A stretch of DNA of 64,000 bases, from NCBI GenBank assembly GCA_025529335.1, contig JAMYHX010000153.1, forward strand, positions 1 through 64,000, in the 5' to 3' direction. A program made the position numbers and the translations under genes. Below, piece by piece: positions 47,534 through 57,568 of the stretch. The notes beneath the pieces are model-generated. The model ran no database searches. It had not been told where the DNA came from and saw nothing but the letters and a program-made list of their open reading frames with translations. Origin of the DNA: Rhizopus sp. PT2906 (lineage: Eukaryota; Mucoromycota; Mucoromycetes; Mucorales; Rhizopodaceae). Positions within the stretch are counted from its first letter, which is position 1, and each line of letters begins with the position of its first letter.

Positions 47534-50070
47534 AACTTTGCTGGGTTTTCTGAGGAACGCAAAGGAAGAACAAAACAGTACATACAACGAAAGGTCCATT
47601 GGTAAGCTAATGCATAATTTTTTTTTACCTGCTATATCTTTATGTCAACTTACTTCAATACACTAGCTAATAAAGCAGCAGATGGCGTAATACAATATAA
47701 GAAGTTTGAAGATTTGGATATCCAAATAGACGGTTTTGAACAATATTACAAGTATGTTCATTGCAAGTGTTGCATTTCCACACTTGACTAACTTGAATGG
47801 GTCATTTAGGAAAATACTTGGGATATATATCGATAATTTTGATAAAGAAAAATACGAAAAAATCTCTGACTATGACTATGTAAAGAATAATAGCTACAAG
47901 CTGCTGTGCTTGAGCTCACAATTGTTAAAAGAAGCAGCTCAATATAACGCCAAAACCTGGAGCACTTTACCAAGACCAAGCCATGGAATGGGTAAGTCCT
48001 AACCGAGTATGCATAAACCTATTAATGCTCTTAATCACTGGTAGTTTTTGTGCCACTCAGTGGGAGTGATTGCATGTATGGGTTATTAGAGCAAGCTCAC
48101 AAAAGCAATCTCAAAATTCCGGCTCAATGCTTAACGGAAGAATATAGCTTTGAGACCAATAGAGTAAGCATTATTTGTACCTCAATTATATGTTTACTAA
48201 CAGTGATACTTGTAGAGAGAAACAACCTTAATTGGACCGACGAACTTCAAAGACGGCTACGGGAGCATTGTGTGGCAAGACAAGCTTTGGGAAACTTTGT
48301 TTAACATTAAATATATACAAAGAAAGCGTCGTAAGCCCAATGAAGGTATGCTTAAGGTATCCTTTGAATAATGTCAAGTTCCTTAAACTTTATTTTTGTG
48401 TGCTAGAATGTAACAATGCTATGATCGAGCTCGAATATGGCTGGAAAACAGATGGTCATATGGTCGCAATCTTATTTAAAAGAAAAACTGTTGGTAAATA
48501 GGAAGACACGTTTTATACGTGTAAAATACTTATTAGAGTTTTCTAATAGAGCGTATCCCACAGGATGAGAAAGAAATGAATCTGCTAAAGAGACGAGTAA
48601 ATCTGGCAAATTGGAGCAAAGAGTTATAACCATTAAAAAAAGAACCCATGGGGTTGAGCATGACAGATAGAATAGTGGGCATAGATCCAGGTATGGACAT
48701 TACGCGAGGGAACTCATGGAAGTGCTTATGTCGTATATAGGGCTTCGTGACATCTTCGTTATGGCAGATGGTTCGTCAGAAGATGTCAAAAACAAGAAAA
48801 CAGTGAAGGAGAGATCAGTAAAGTTTGCAAACAATGAGTACAAGTAAGTATATATTTGCTTTTGCAATAGTATATTGATGTCTCTTTAGGGTGCGCTCGG
48901 GCTTTGACTGGTCAAAGCAAGTAGAATTAAAGAATAGAGAGGCTGCTGGGATGCAGGCAGTATACGATGAAATACCGAGTTTAGACAGCGGGGACAGCAA
49001 CACTATCTTAAAGTATTTGCAAGTTCTTTCGAAAAATCGCAAAAAGTAAGTAGCTGTATAATCATTATTATCGTGCTTAACTCTTGCAATGTATAGGATA
49101 TTTTGCTTTATGAAGGGATACAGACATCGTGAAAACAAAGGATATTTGTATAGTAATCGGCAAATTACAGACGATTACATGTGCCAACTTGTGCTGGCGA
49201 AAACCTCTCCTGGAGCCCCATGCGTGTTGGCGCATAAGACAAGCACCCAAAAAAGACAGAAAGCAAGAAGAGCCTTTAAAAAGAGCAATCAAGTAAATCA
49301 GGCTGATGATGGCAGGAGAACAGTGATTGCGTATGGTGATGCAAGCTTATCAGGAACGAAAAAAGGGTACACCCCTATACCAGTAAAGGTATACTAATAT
49401 GAAACCTTTAACTAATCGTACGTACTAATGATCTCGTTTACACACAGAGGGCACAAAGGGCACTGGAAAAAAAAGCAATTGTTATCCCTGTCGATGAATT
49501 TCGAACAAGTATTACTTGTTGCAAATGCCACAGGAAGTTGGATAAGAAATACGAAGCACAGACACTAGTGTGTAATCATAGGTATGCAATTGATATGATT
49601 AAATTACGATTGTTGACATGGAGTCTCTTTATGTTCCAAAAGAAAACGAAGATTACGCCTAGGGGTTGAAAAGAATGCTGCAATGCACTGCTTGGACGAT
49701 GACCGCCATGTCATCTGTAGAACATCACAGTGCTCAGAAAGAATGCCAAGCAGTAAGTCGTATAACACATGGAATCAAGTTTACTTGGTGTTAAGCTATG
49801 TCTATAGATTTCCCACCTGTCATTTACCAGCTGAAACAATGCAAACTGTGTCCAGCTGGTAATGGCCAAGATATTGTAAGTACTTGTCCATAAAACAAGC
49901 GAAAATAGCCCTAACGAGAATAATAACAGGTCTGGCAGAGGGATATCAATGCAGCCATCAATATTCGCTCAACCTTGGTATCATACATTGGATCAGGGCA
50001 CAAAATCTTTTCAAGACATCCCTCTTTGACTAGAGGAGGAGCCTTTGGCGGTGAGGGCGCCACCGAATAG
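47534..50070 (+). CDS. Fanzor (eukaryotic TnpB-like RNA-guided endonuclease)
   Basis: Relative of bacterial TnpB; characterised Fanzors are programmable DNA nucleases guided by an RNA from their own 3' region. Fourteen exons (for example 47667-47751, 47810-47991, 48045-48163, 48216-48345, 48407-48493, 48644-48690, 48741-48843, 48890-49045, 49097-49388, 49448-49581, 49930-50070) join with GT-AG introns and consistent phase. RuvC-I is RIVGIDPGLRDIFVMADGSS (Asp at 48684-48686, motif split by a 50-nt intron). RuvC-II is IVIPVDEFRTSITCCKCH (Glu 49496-49498). Zinc ligands include CCKC and CKLC. RuvC-III is VWQRDINAAINIRS (Asp 49942-49944). The N-terminal part includes AAQYNAKTWSTLPRPSHGMV and NFKDGYGSIVWQDKLWETL. 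The true start codon was not found; 47534 is the first exon that keeps frame. Confidence 0.85.
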
Positions 50071-50076
50071 CCACTT

Positions 50077-50085
50077 TGATTGGCT
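50077..50085 (-). promoter_or_regulatory. CCAAT box upstream of eIF4A
   Basis: The minus strand reads AGCCAATCA, a full RRCCAATSR match, 133 bp before the eIF4A start codon and 7 bp after the Fanzor stop codon. It is likely part of the eIF4A promoter, which would then overlap the Fanzor 3' UTR. NF-Y binding is inferred. Confidence 0.45.
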
Positions 50086-50217
50086 CTTGGGATTGCTTAT
50101 GTCGGTGATTTAAGTGTGTCCTATTTTACTGTGTCGGCGGCGACGGCTTGGTCCTGTTTAATAAAAAAATTTTGACTTATTTTTTTTTTTTCTTTCTCTT
50201 TCACTTTACATTTAAAA

Positions 50218-51585
50218 ATGAGGTAAAACATTGTAGTAAAACTATAATCATGAAAAGACTAACGGTTGCTGTAGTAACGAACCTTTAAAGGAAATCCAAG
50301 ACAACGAAATCGAGGCAAGTATAAGATTATACACAATTTGTGAGATTCTGTATATTAAAAAAATTTTTTTTTTTTTCTGTAAATAGTCCAACTGGGAAGA
50401 AGTTATCGATAACTTTGATAACATGCACTTGAAGCCCGAGCTTCTCCGTGGTGTTTATGCATATGGGTAAGCTTGACTTTTTTATATTTTTATATTGCCT
50501 TACTTATACTTTAAAATAGTTTCGAAAGACCCTCTGCTATTCAACAACGTGCTATCATGCCCGTCATCAAGGGCCATGACGTTATTGCCCAAGCCCAGTC
50601 TGGTACGGGTAAAACCGCTACTTTCTCCATCTCTGCTCTTCAATCTATTGATATCTCCCTTGCCGAGCCTCAAGCTTTGATCCTCGCTCCTACCAGAGAA
50701 TTGGCCACTCAAATCCAAAAGGTCGTCTTGGCTCTTGGTGACTTTATGGGCGTCAAGGTCCATGCCTGTATTGGTGGTACCAACGTCCGTGAGGATATGG
50801 AAACCCTCAAGAACGGTGTTCATGTTGTTGTAGGTACACCTGGTCGTGTATTTGATATGATCAACAGACGTGCTTTCAACACAACACACATGAAGTTGTT
50901 TATTTTGGATGAAGCTGATGAAATGTTGTCTCGTGGTTTCAAGGATCAAATCTATGATGTCTTCCAATTATTACCTAACGAAACACAAGTTGTCCTTCTC
51001 TCTGCTACTATGCCTGCTGAAGTTTTGGAAGTAACCAAGAAGTTCATGAGAGAACCTGTTAGAATTTTGGTGAAGCGTGATGAATTGACTTTGGAAGGTA
51101 TTAAGCAATTCTACATTGCTGTTGATAAGGAAGATTGGAAGTTGGATACTTTGTGTGATTTATATGAAACTGTCACTATCACACAAGCCGTCATCTTCTG
51201 TAACACTCGTAGAAAGGTTGACTGGTTGACTGATAAGCTCACAGCCCGTGAATTCACTGTCTCTGCTATGCATGGTGATATGGACCAAAACCAACGTGAT
51301 ATTATCATGAAGGAATTCCGTTCTGGTTCCTCACGTGTTCTCATCACCACCGATTTGTTGGCTCGTGGTATTGATGTCCAACAAGTCTCTTTGGTTATCA
51401 ACTATGATTTACCTTCTAACCGTGAAAACTACATTCACAGAATTGGTCGTGGTGGTCGTTTCGGTCGTAAGGGTGTTGCTATCAACTTTGTTACCAACGA
51501 AGATGTTCGTACCATGAGAGAAATCGAACAATTCTACAACACACAAATCGAAGAAATGCCCATGAACGTTGCTGACCTTATTTAA
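50218..51585 (+). CDS. TIF1: Translation initiation factor eIF4A (DEAD-box RNA helicase)
   Basis: RNA helicase of the eIF4F cap complex. Exon 1 has only 5 coding bases (ATGAG). Exon 2 gives the rest of MSNEPLKEIQDNEIE. The intron after it starts with GCAAGT, a GC-AG intron required for frame. Then SNWEEVIDNFDNMHLKPELL, RGVYAYG and the long exon: Q motif FERPSAIQQRAI, motif I AQSGTGKT, Ia PTRELATQIQ, Ib TPGRVFDM, II DEADEML, III SAT, IV AVIFCNTRRKVDWL, V TTDLLARGIDVQ, VI HRIGRGGRFGRKG. It ends EEMPMNVADLI. All motifs intact and standard length (about 398 residues). Strong codon bias suggests high expression. Confidence 0.97.
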
Positions 51586-51782
51586 GCATGATTTCTTTTT
51601 TTTTACAGGTTGAAAAAAATAAAAAAGACGCTGTTTTGTATCAATAGTTGATATAGTATTCAATAAAGAAAAAAGAGTTAAAATAGATTTTATTAAAACA
51701 ATTCAATACGAACGTTGACAAGACTATATATATAACAGGGTTTAAAGGGAGGATGGCTTATAAGAAGCTCATTTATTCATCT

Positions 51783-52774
51783 TTATTGTTCAACCTTGTC
51801 ACCAGGAGAAGATGACTTGGAACCATTTTGTTCATTTTCTGATGGTTGAAACGACGGCGGAGATGACGATGTCTGTTGTTGTTGTTGTTGAACTGCAAAT
51901 TGTTGTAGTTGATATTGATATTGTTGCATTTGCTCGGGTGTTAATGTAGGATAGTATGCAACAGCAGGATCCATTGCCTAAAAATTGTGTCATTAGCCTT
52001 GACTTTTTTTTTTTTTTTTTTTTGCGCTCTTGGGACATGTATATGTGTATACCTGTTGTGCTGTATAAGGAGGGACAGTAGTTCCTTGAGCATAATAGTT
52101 GGTATATTCAGGTTGCTCAAAAGGTGCGGCCGTGGCTGCCTTGAGTGCTTCCTCTCTAGGCACAATATCAATCAAGAAATCACACATGTCCGTCTTTGAG
52201 ATAGCCGTAGCAATATCAGATCGTTGTAAGGTTCGTCTCTTGTTCTCCTCGGCATGTATCCTTATGTTTAAGGTTATTCATTGTTTATAATGTAATATAT
52301 ACATACCAAGCACGCTTTGTTATCTCTGTAATGAATATTTCACAACCCTTTGCAAATAAAATGGGCGCCTATACATAAAGTCAGTGCTTCTCCCCTCTTT
52401 TTATATCCCTTGTTTTTACTTCTGCACTAATCATCTACAAAAAAGAGAGAAATGAGTACAAGTTTCCATTCAACAAAACATGACCTCATTACCTTCACTT
52501 CAGGATCTGTCTTCATTACTTTTTTAATACGTGCTAATGGCAAAGGATGTGACTTGAAGTCAGAACTGTAACTGTCAACGAGCTGCATTTGTTCTTTCCA
52601 AAACTTTCTCAGGTCAAAGGCAGGATTATTGTTAATTGTATTGATTCCTGGTCCAACAGGTGCAGCAGTAGCAGGGGCACTTCCAAGAGTAGCGACAGCA
52701 TTAGCAAAGGCAGTAGACACTTGTTGTTGTTGATCTGAAACTGAGGAATAGTGATCTGTTGTCTGTTGGGCCAT
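51783..52774 (-). CDS. HAP5: CCAAT-binding factor subunit Hap5 / NF-YC
   Basis: Histone-fold subunit of the heterotrimeric CCAAT-binding complex. The N-terminus MAQQTTDHYSSVSDQQQQVS leads to the conserved FDLRKFWKEQMQLVDSYSSD and the histone fold: HPLPLARIKKVMKTDPEVK, then across introns MISAEVPILFAKGCEIFITE, ITKRAWIHAEENKRRTLQRS, DIATAISKTDMCDFLIDIVP. The C-terminal part is Gln/Tyr-rich (ATISISTTT is an out-of-frame shadow; the real frame has PEQMQQYQYQLQQFAVQQQQ) and ends SSSPGDKVEQ. About five exons; an intron near 51975-52052 contains a T tract. About 270 residues, intact. Confidence 0.93.
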
Positions 52775-52839
52775 TTTTTTATATTGTGTGAGAGATAAAA
52801 GATCCAATAAAAATTATATATTACTAAATTCAGAGATTA

Positions 52840-53345
52840 TTCTCCTCAGCAGCTATCATGGGGGTCCTCGTTTCGTGAGTAAGTTGTACTATAGCTCCAT
52901 GGCCATTGTTTGCCATTTCGGGAAGCCTTCTTTATTCGTTAAGCTTGAGCTCAAAGTTGATGCACCAATAATATTATTAACATTGACCCAGCAAGAGGTC
53001 TATGCAACGGCACTCGCCTGATTGTCGTACGAATTGGCAGCTGTATGCTTCAGGCTCGCCTAGTCAATAAGCCGGATGGTCCATTGGGGTGTATACCTGA
53101 TTTACACTATCTATGCAAGAAAATGATTTACCATTCATTCCAACAAGAAAGCAATTTCCTGTTAGGCTATGCTTTTCTGTGACCATCAACAAGTCCCAAG
53201 TCCAATTATTGAAATACATGGCCATCGTCCTAAGACAGATACCATTTATGCATGGCCAAATATATGTCGCTCTATCAATAACCGCTTCTCTTCCTGGCAT
53301 CGCAATCCTTCAGCCGGAAAGCTCAAATACAACCAACAATGTAGT
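52840..53345 (+). mobile_element. Helitron (PIF1-type helicase) C-terminal relic
   Basis: Across frames and stops the plus strand keeps the end of a Helitron Rep/helicase: NIDPARGLCNGTRLIVVRIG, SCMLQARLV, IPDLHY, NDLPFIPTRKQFPVRLCFSV, TINKSQVQLLKYMAIVL and HGQIYVALSITASLPGIAIL. These parallel the standard NxxxGLCNGTR, RxQFPVRLxFxMTINKSQGQ and HGQLYVALSRxTS blocks. The GQ of SKSQGQ and the R of ALSRV are lost. At least two frame changes and several stops make it inactive. No Helitron 3' hairpin/CTRR end was confirmed. Confidence 0.8.
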
Positions 53346-54686
53346 CTACCCAGAATTATTACTTCACTAACACACCCATCTATGTAACACATCATATGAT
53401 CGTCAAACATGAATAAGCGTGTAAAGAGGAGTCGGAGTATGTCGTTAAGCCTGTGGCAGCATGACGATGCGCAAAAACCAGCTTACATGGCTGGAAGCGG
53501 CTAATAATAATAACTATAATAACTACCGGTATAACATTCATAAATAATCACATTGACCACATCTATCATACTGATAACATAAACATTCCCTATAAAACTC
53601 TCATACAAACGTAGCTTAATAATATTCAACTCTCTTTTTACAAGGGATCAAATTCACGAGTCATCAACTCGATATATATATATATATATATATATTTTCA
53701 ATAACAAAGCTTACAAACGAACACTCAAGATCAAATTGATGGATTATACGGTCTTTTCAGAATGTAAAGTCGTATTTTATAATACAATTTATACGAAAAA
53801 ACGACAAGTCAGCGCGGCATTTCTTTCTGAAAATAGTATACAAAGAAGCAACCAAAGAGGATGACATAATTATCGAGATAATTGTCAATTTAATAACCAA
53901 GCTACCCAACTTTGAGTGACTTTCTCCTGTTGGAGCTACATTATTTATGAGTCTTCTAGTTACACTAAATAAAAGTCACCTGCTCAATCTCTCTCTGTCT
54001 CTGTCTTGTCTCTCTATCTGCCTACTCTTAATAGTTGTCAAGTAACAACAATAACTGTAGTTATTTTTGACGCCGAGTTCGGAGAAGTTTTATTTATTTA
54101 GAACCCCAACCACAAAGTCTTCATATAGCTAAAAGGAAAATGAACAAGTTAAAAGGTCAAGTGTTTATTGATTTGTTTTTTCTATTAAAAAAAATAAAGA
54201 AAGATTTTATTATGAAAAAAGGTCACTTAACAAAGTGTAAGATAAAAGAGATTCTTATGAGGCAAAACAATTGAATAAATAAACCCTTGCTTTGGAAACT
54301 TTAAAGACACCCAAAGTAAAGAGAGATTGTAATACTTTAATGACTATCCAAAACATTCGATATTAAAGGGGATTATTATCCACTATCTATTGATCGCACC
54401 ATTCACACGCACTTTATCTGCTACATCTTGAACTAAGATCTTGATTTAAATTCAGAAATATATCCCTGAACACTCTCTCACTCTCACTTTTTCTCGGCGG
54501 TAATAGGATTTCGTCTTTCTGCCCCAGATGTATTGTGACTTGGGTATCCAACGCGGTGCATTTAACCTCACATGTTGATTTCACACTTTTTTCTCTCTTT
54601 TCTTTTTCATAAAATATTAAAATAATGTACGTGTTCTTTATCAGTTTATGAAAAAGCACTTATACTAATATGTTGTAGCTATTATC
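53346..54686. other. Gap with TA microsatellite and TPI promoter
   Basis: Contains a (TA)n run at 53672-53695, a direct CTCTCTGTCT tract (53990-54020) and AT-rich DNA. A short open stretch (about 53815-53920) ending IIIEIIVNLITKLPNFE looks protein-like but has no family. The last 300 bp should be the TPI promoter; a TTGTAG acceptor-like site 9 bp before the ATG could end a 5' UTR intron. Confidence 0.4.
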
Positions 54687-55546
54687 ATGGCTCGTAAATT
54701 CTTTGTTGGTGGTAACTGGAAAATGAATGGCTCCGTTGCTCAAGTCAAGGAGCTTGTTGAATTATTAAACAAGATTGACGTTCCCGCCAACACAGGCAAG
54801 TATTTATAAACTATATACTCGAGTTATTCTCTAATACCCGGTCTGTAGAGGTTGTTGTCGCGCCTCCTGCTCTTTACGTTGACCGTGTGAACCAAGCTGT
54901 CAAGAAGGAAATTCAAGTTGCTGCTCAAAACACGTATATCAAGGCCTCTGGTGCCTACACGGGTGAAATCAGTCCTCAAATGCTCAAGGACCTCGGTGTC
55001 AACTGGGTTGTATTGGGTCACTCTGAACGTCGTGAGTACTTTAAGGAATCTGACGAATTTGTTGGACAAAAGGTTCGTTTTGCCTTGGATGCTGGTGTGT
55101 CAGTCATTGCCTGTATTGGTGAAAAGCTCGAAGAACGTGAAGCTAATGTGACAAATGACGTCGTCGCTCGTCAGATGAAGGCTATTGCCAACGAAATCAA
55201 TGACTGGACCAACGTCGTCGTTGCTTACGAACCTGTCTGGGCTATTGGTACCGGTAAGGTTGCCACACCTGAACAAGCTCAAGAGGTTCACGGATTCCTT
55301 CGTCAATGGTTGGCCGAGAATGTCTCTCAAGAGGCTGCCGAAAAGACTCGTATCCTCTATGGTGGTTCTGTCAATGGCGGTAACTGCAAGACTTTAGCCT
55401 CTAAGCCTGATATTGATGGTTTCTTGGTAAGTTTTTTTGTTATTATTATTGTTTATATTGTCATATTCACCCCCTCTCTTTCCTAGGTTGGTGGTGCCTC
55501 TCTTAAACCTGAATTTGTTGACATTGTCCTCTCTGGTCAACAATAA
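54687..55546 (+). CDS. TPI1: Triosephosphate isomerase
   Basis: Glycolytic enzyme interconverting dihydroxyacetone phosphate and glyceraldehyde 3-phosphate. Exon 1 encodes MARKFFVGGNWKMNGSVAQV (catalytic Lys in NWKMNG). A 53-nt intron leads to EVVVAPPALYVDRVN. The main exon has GAYTGEISPQMLKDLGVNWV, VLGHSERREYF (catalytic His), VAYEPVWAIGTGKVATP (catalytic Glu plus loop 6) and ILYGGSVNGGNC (phosphate loop). A last intron (55429-55486) precedes VGGASLKPEFVDIVLSGQQ. About 249 residues, all active-site residues present. Cytosolic. Strong codon bias suggests high expression. Confidence 0.97.
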
Positions 55547-55850
55547 GCTGTATAATTTTGACTGTAAAATAAATAAATCAGGTGTTTCATATGAAATCAT
55601 GCTCTTGTTTGTGTTCCCCGCTTAAATAAAGATTGGATCTTCGATTGATAATACTTTTATGGAAATTGTCTTATTTTATGCGCTTCACAGCTTTAAAAGA
55701 ACAATGGATTAACATGTGGACATTATTATTGGAGCAGAAAAACTTGGTCTAAAAGGTCAAAAGGACATTTATGACGAAGAAAAGACGAAAGCTTATATAT
55801 ACATATATATAAACTATACTCTTTCTTTCTTTCTTTCTTTATAAACCTTT

Positions 55851-57514
55851 ATGAGCGAATTGAATACAGAAACTATTCTTACTGCAAAAGAAAGAAGACG
55901 ACTTGCCTTGGAAGAAGTAAGTGAATGACGAATTCATATGTTGTACTGATATCTGAGTAGATTGACAATGCTAAATTTGGCTGGTATCATATCCGAGCAT
56001 GTCTTGTCTCTGGCATCGGTTTCTTTACGGATGCCTACGATATCTTTGCCATTAATCTAGTCTCGACAATGATTGGCTATGTCTACTGGCCGAACGAAGG
56101 AAACAAGACACCGCATGATATTGATACGGCGATCAAGGTGTCTTGTTCTGCAGGTACTGTCATCGGACAACTTTTATTTGGATGGTTGGCTGATCGTGTG
56201 GGTCGTAAAAGAATGTATGGAGTGGAGTTGATGATCATCATCATCGGTACCGTCGGCCAAACCTTGGTCGGCAATGCACCCGCAGCTTCCTTTTGGGCCG
56301 TCATCACCTTTTGGCGTGTTTTTGTCGGTATTGGGATCGGTGGCGATTACCCGTTATCATCTGTGATCACAGCTGAATTTGCCACTACTCGACATCGTGG
56401 TGCAATGATGGCCGCAGTCTTTGCCATGCAGGGTATCGGACAGGTCACGGCTAGTCTGGTTGGCATGATTGTCACTGCTGCTTACAAGAGTGCAATTGAA
56501 GCAGATCAAATGTATCTGGATTATGTCTGGCGTATTGTCATTGGTCTTGGTGCTGTTCCTGCTGTGTGTGCTCTCTATTACCGTCTGACGATTCCCGAGA
56601 CACCTCGATATACGATGGATGTTGAACATAAAGTCAGTCAGGCTGAACAGGATGCGAGAAAGTTCTTGCGTGAAAATGGAAAGCCTATTCCTTCTTCTTC
56701 TTCTTCTTCTTCTTCTGCAGACACAATCCAGCCCAAGGCTTCTTGGAAAGACTTTTTTCGTTATTTCGGACGTTGGAGACATGGTCGCGTACTTTTGGGA
56801 ACAGCGTATTCATGGTTTGCTTTAGACGTCGCATGGTATGGCCTCGGGCTTAATAACTCAATTATTCTTCAAAACATTGGATTTGCAGGCGGGCCAGATG
56901 CATACAAGTAAGAAGAAAGTGAAAGCAAGAAGAAATACTGATTAATTCTCTACAGTGCCGTTTTCAGAACATGTGTGGGAAACGTGATCATCAATCTACT
57001 AGGATCTGTACCAGGCTATTGGATCTCAGTGTTCACCATTGACAAAATGGGCCGCAAGACGATTCAGATCATGGGATTCACCATGTTGACAATTCTATTT
57101 GTCATTCTTGGTTTTGGCTACCATGCCATTATCGAACGCTCGGTCGTGCTTTTTATCGTCCTCTTCACGATCACACAAATCTTTTTCAATTGGGGGCCCA
57201 ATACAACAACCTTTGTTGTTCCTGGTGAATGTTTCCCTACTCGCTACCGATCGACTGCTCACGGTATTTCAGCAGCATCTGGAAAAATAGGATCCATCAT
57301 TGCTCAGGTTGCCTTTGGTTTACTCAAGGATATTGGTGGACCGAATGCATGGATTAACCATCTGCTTCAATTATTTGCCTTATTCATGCTCACGGGTCTA
57401 TTGTCATCGTTTTTGATCAATGAAACAAAAGGAAAGACGTTGGAAGAATTGTCGCAGGAGGAAAATGCTGATGATGCAGACCAAAATTCGGTAACTGACG
57501 ATTTAAAAAATTAG
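55851..57514 (+). CDS. PHO84: Phosphate:H+ symporter, Pho84 family
   Basis: High-affinity inorganic phosphate importer of the plasma membrane (PHS group of the MFS). Exon 1 starts MSELNTETILTAKERRRLAL. After an intron come the family motifs: NAKFGWYHIRACLVSGIGFF, TDAYDIFAINLVS, GTVIGQLLFGWLADRVGRKR, VGIGIGGDYPLSSVITAEFA and RLTIPETPRYTMDV. The central cytosolic loop carries an eight-Ser run encoded by a TCT repeat (56694-56718). The second half has SWFALDVAWYGLGLNNSIIL, an intron, then FNWGPNTTTFVVPGECFPTR and YRSTAHGISAASGKIGSI. The tail is acidic. Twelve membrane segments expected; about 520 residues. Phosphate-binding Asp and Lys positions appear conserved. Confidence 0.94.
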
Positions 57515-57568
57515 AATTTTGTCCTACATCTCTATTTCTTTCTCCTTTCCTTTCCTTTTTTTTTATAT

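Larger units (their letters stand above)
46341..50070. mobile_element. MULE-remnant plus Fanzor unit (right copy)
   Basis: Contains the divergently arranged MULE transposase remnant and the Fanzor gene. Fanzors carried by Mutator-like and other DNA transposons are known from surveys of eukaryotic elements. Its left limit is near the end of the Oms1-like gene (46252) and its right limit must lie before the eIF4A start at 50218. Terminal repeats were searched for by eye without success. Confidence 0.7.

Noticed and set aside
48691..48740. Apparent frameshift and stop in the Fanzor RuvC-I motif
   Set aside because: A 50-nt GT-AG intron explains it and restores the expected motif exactly.
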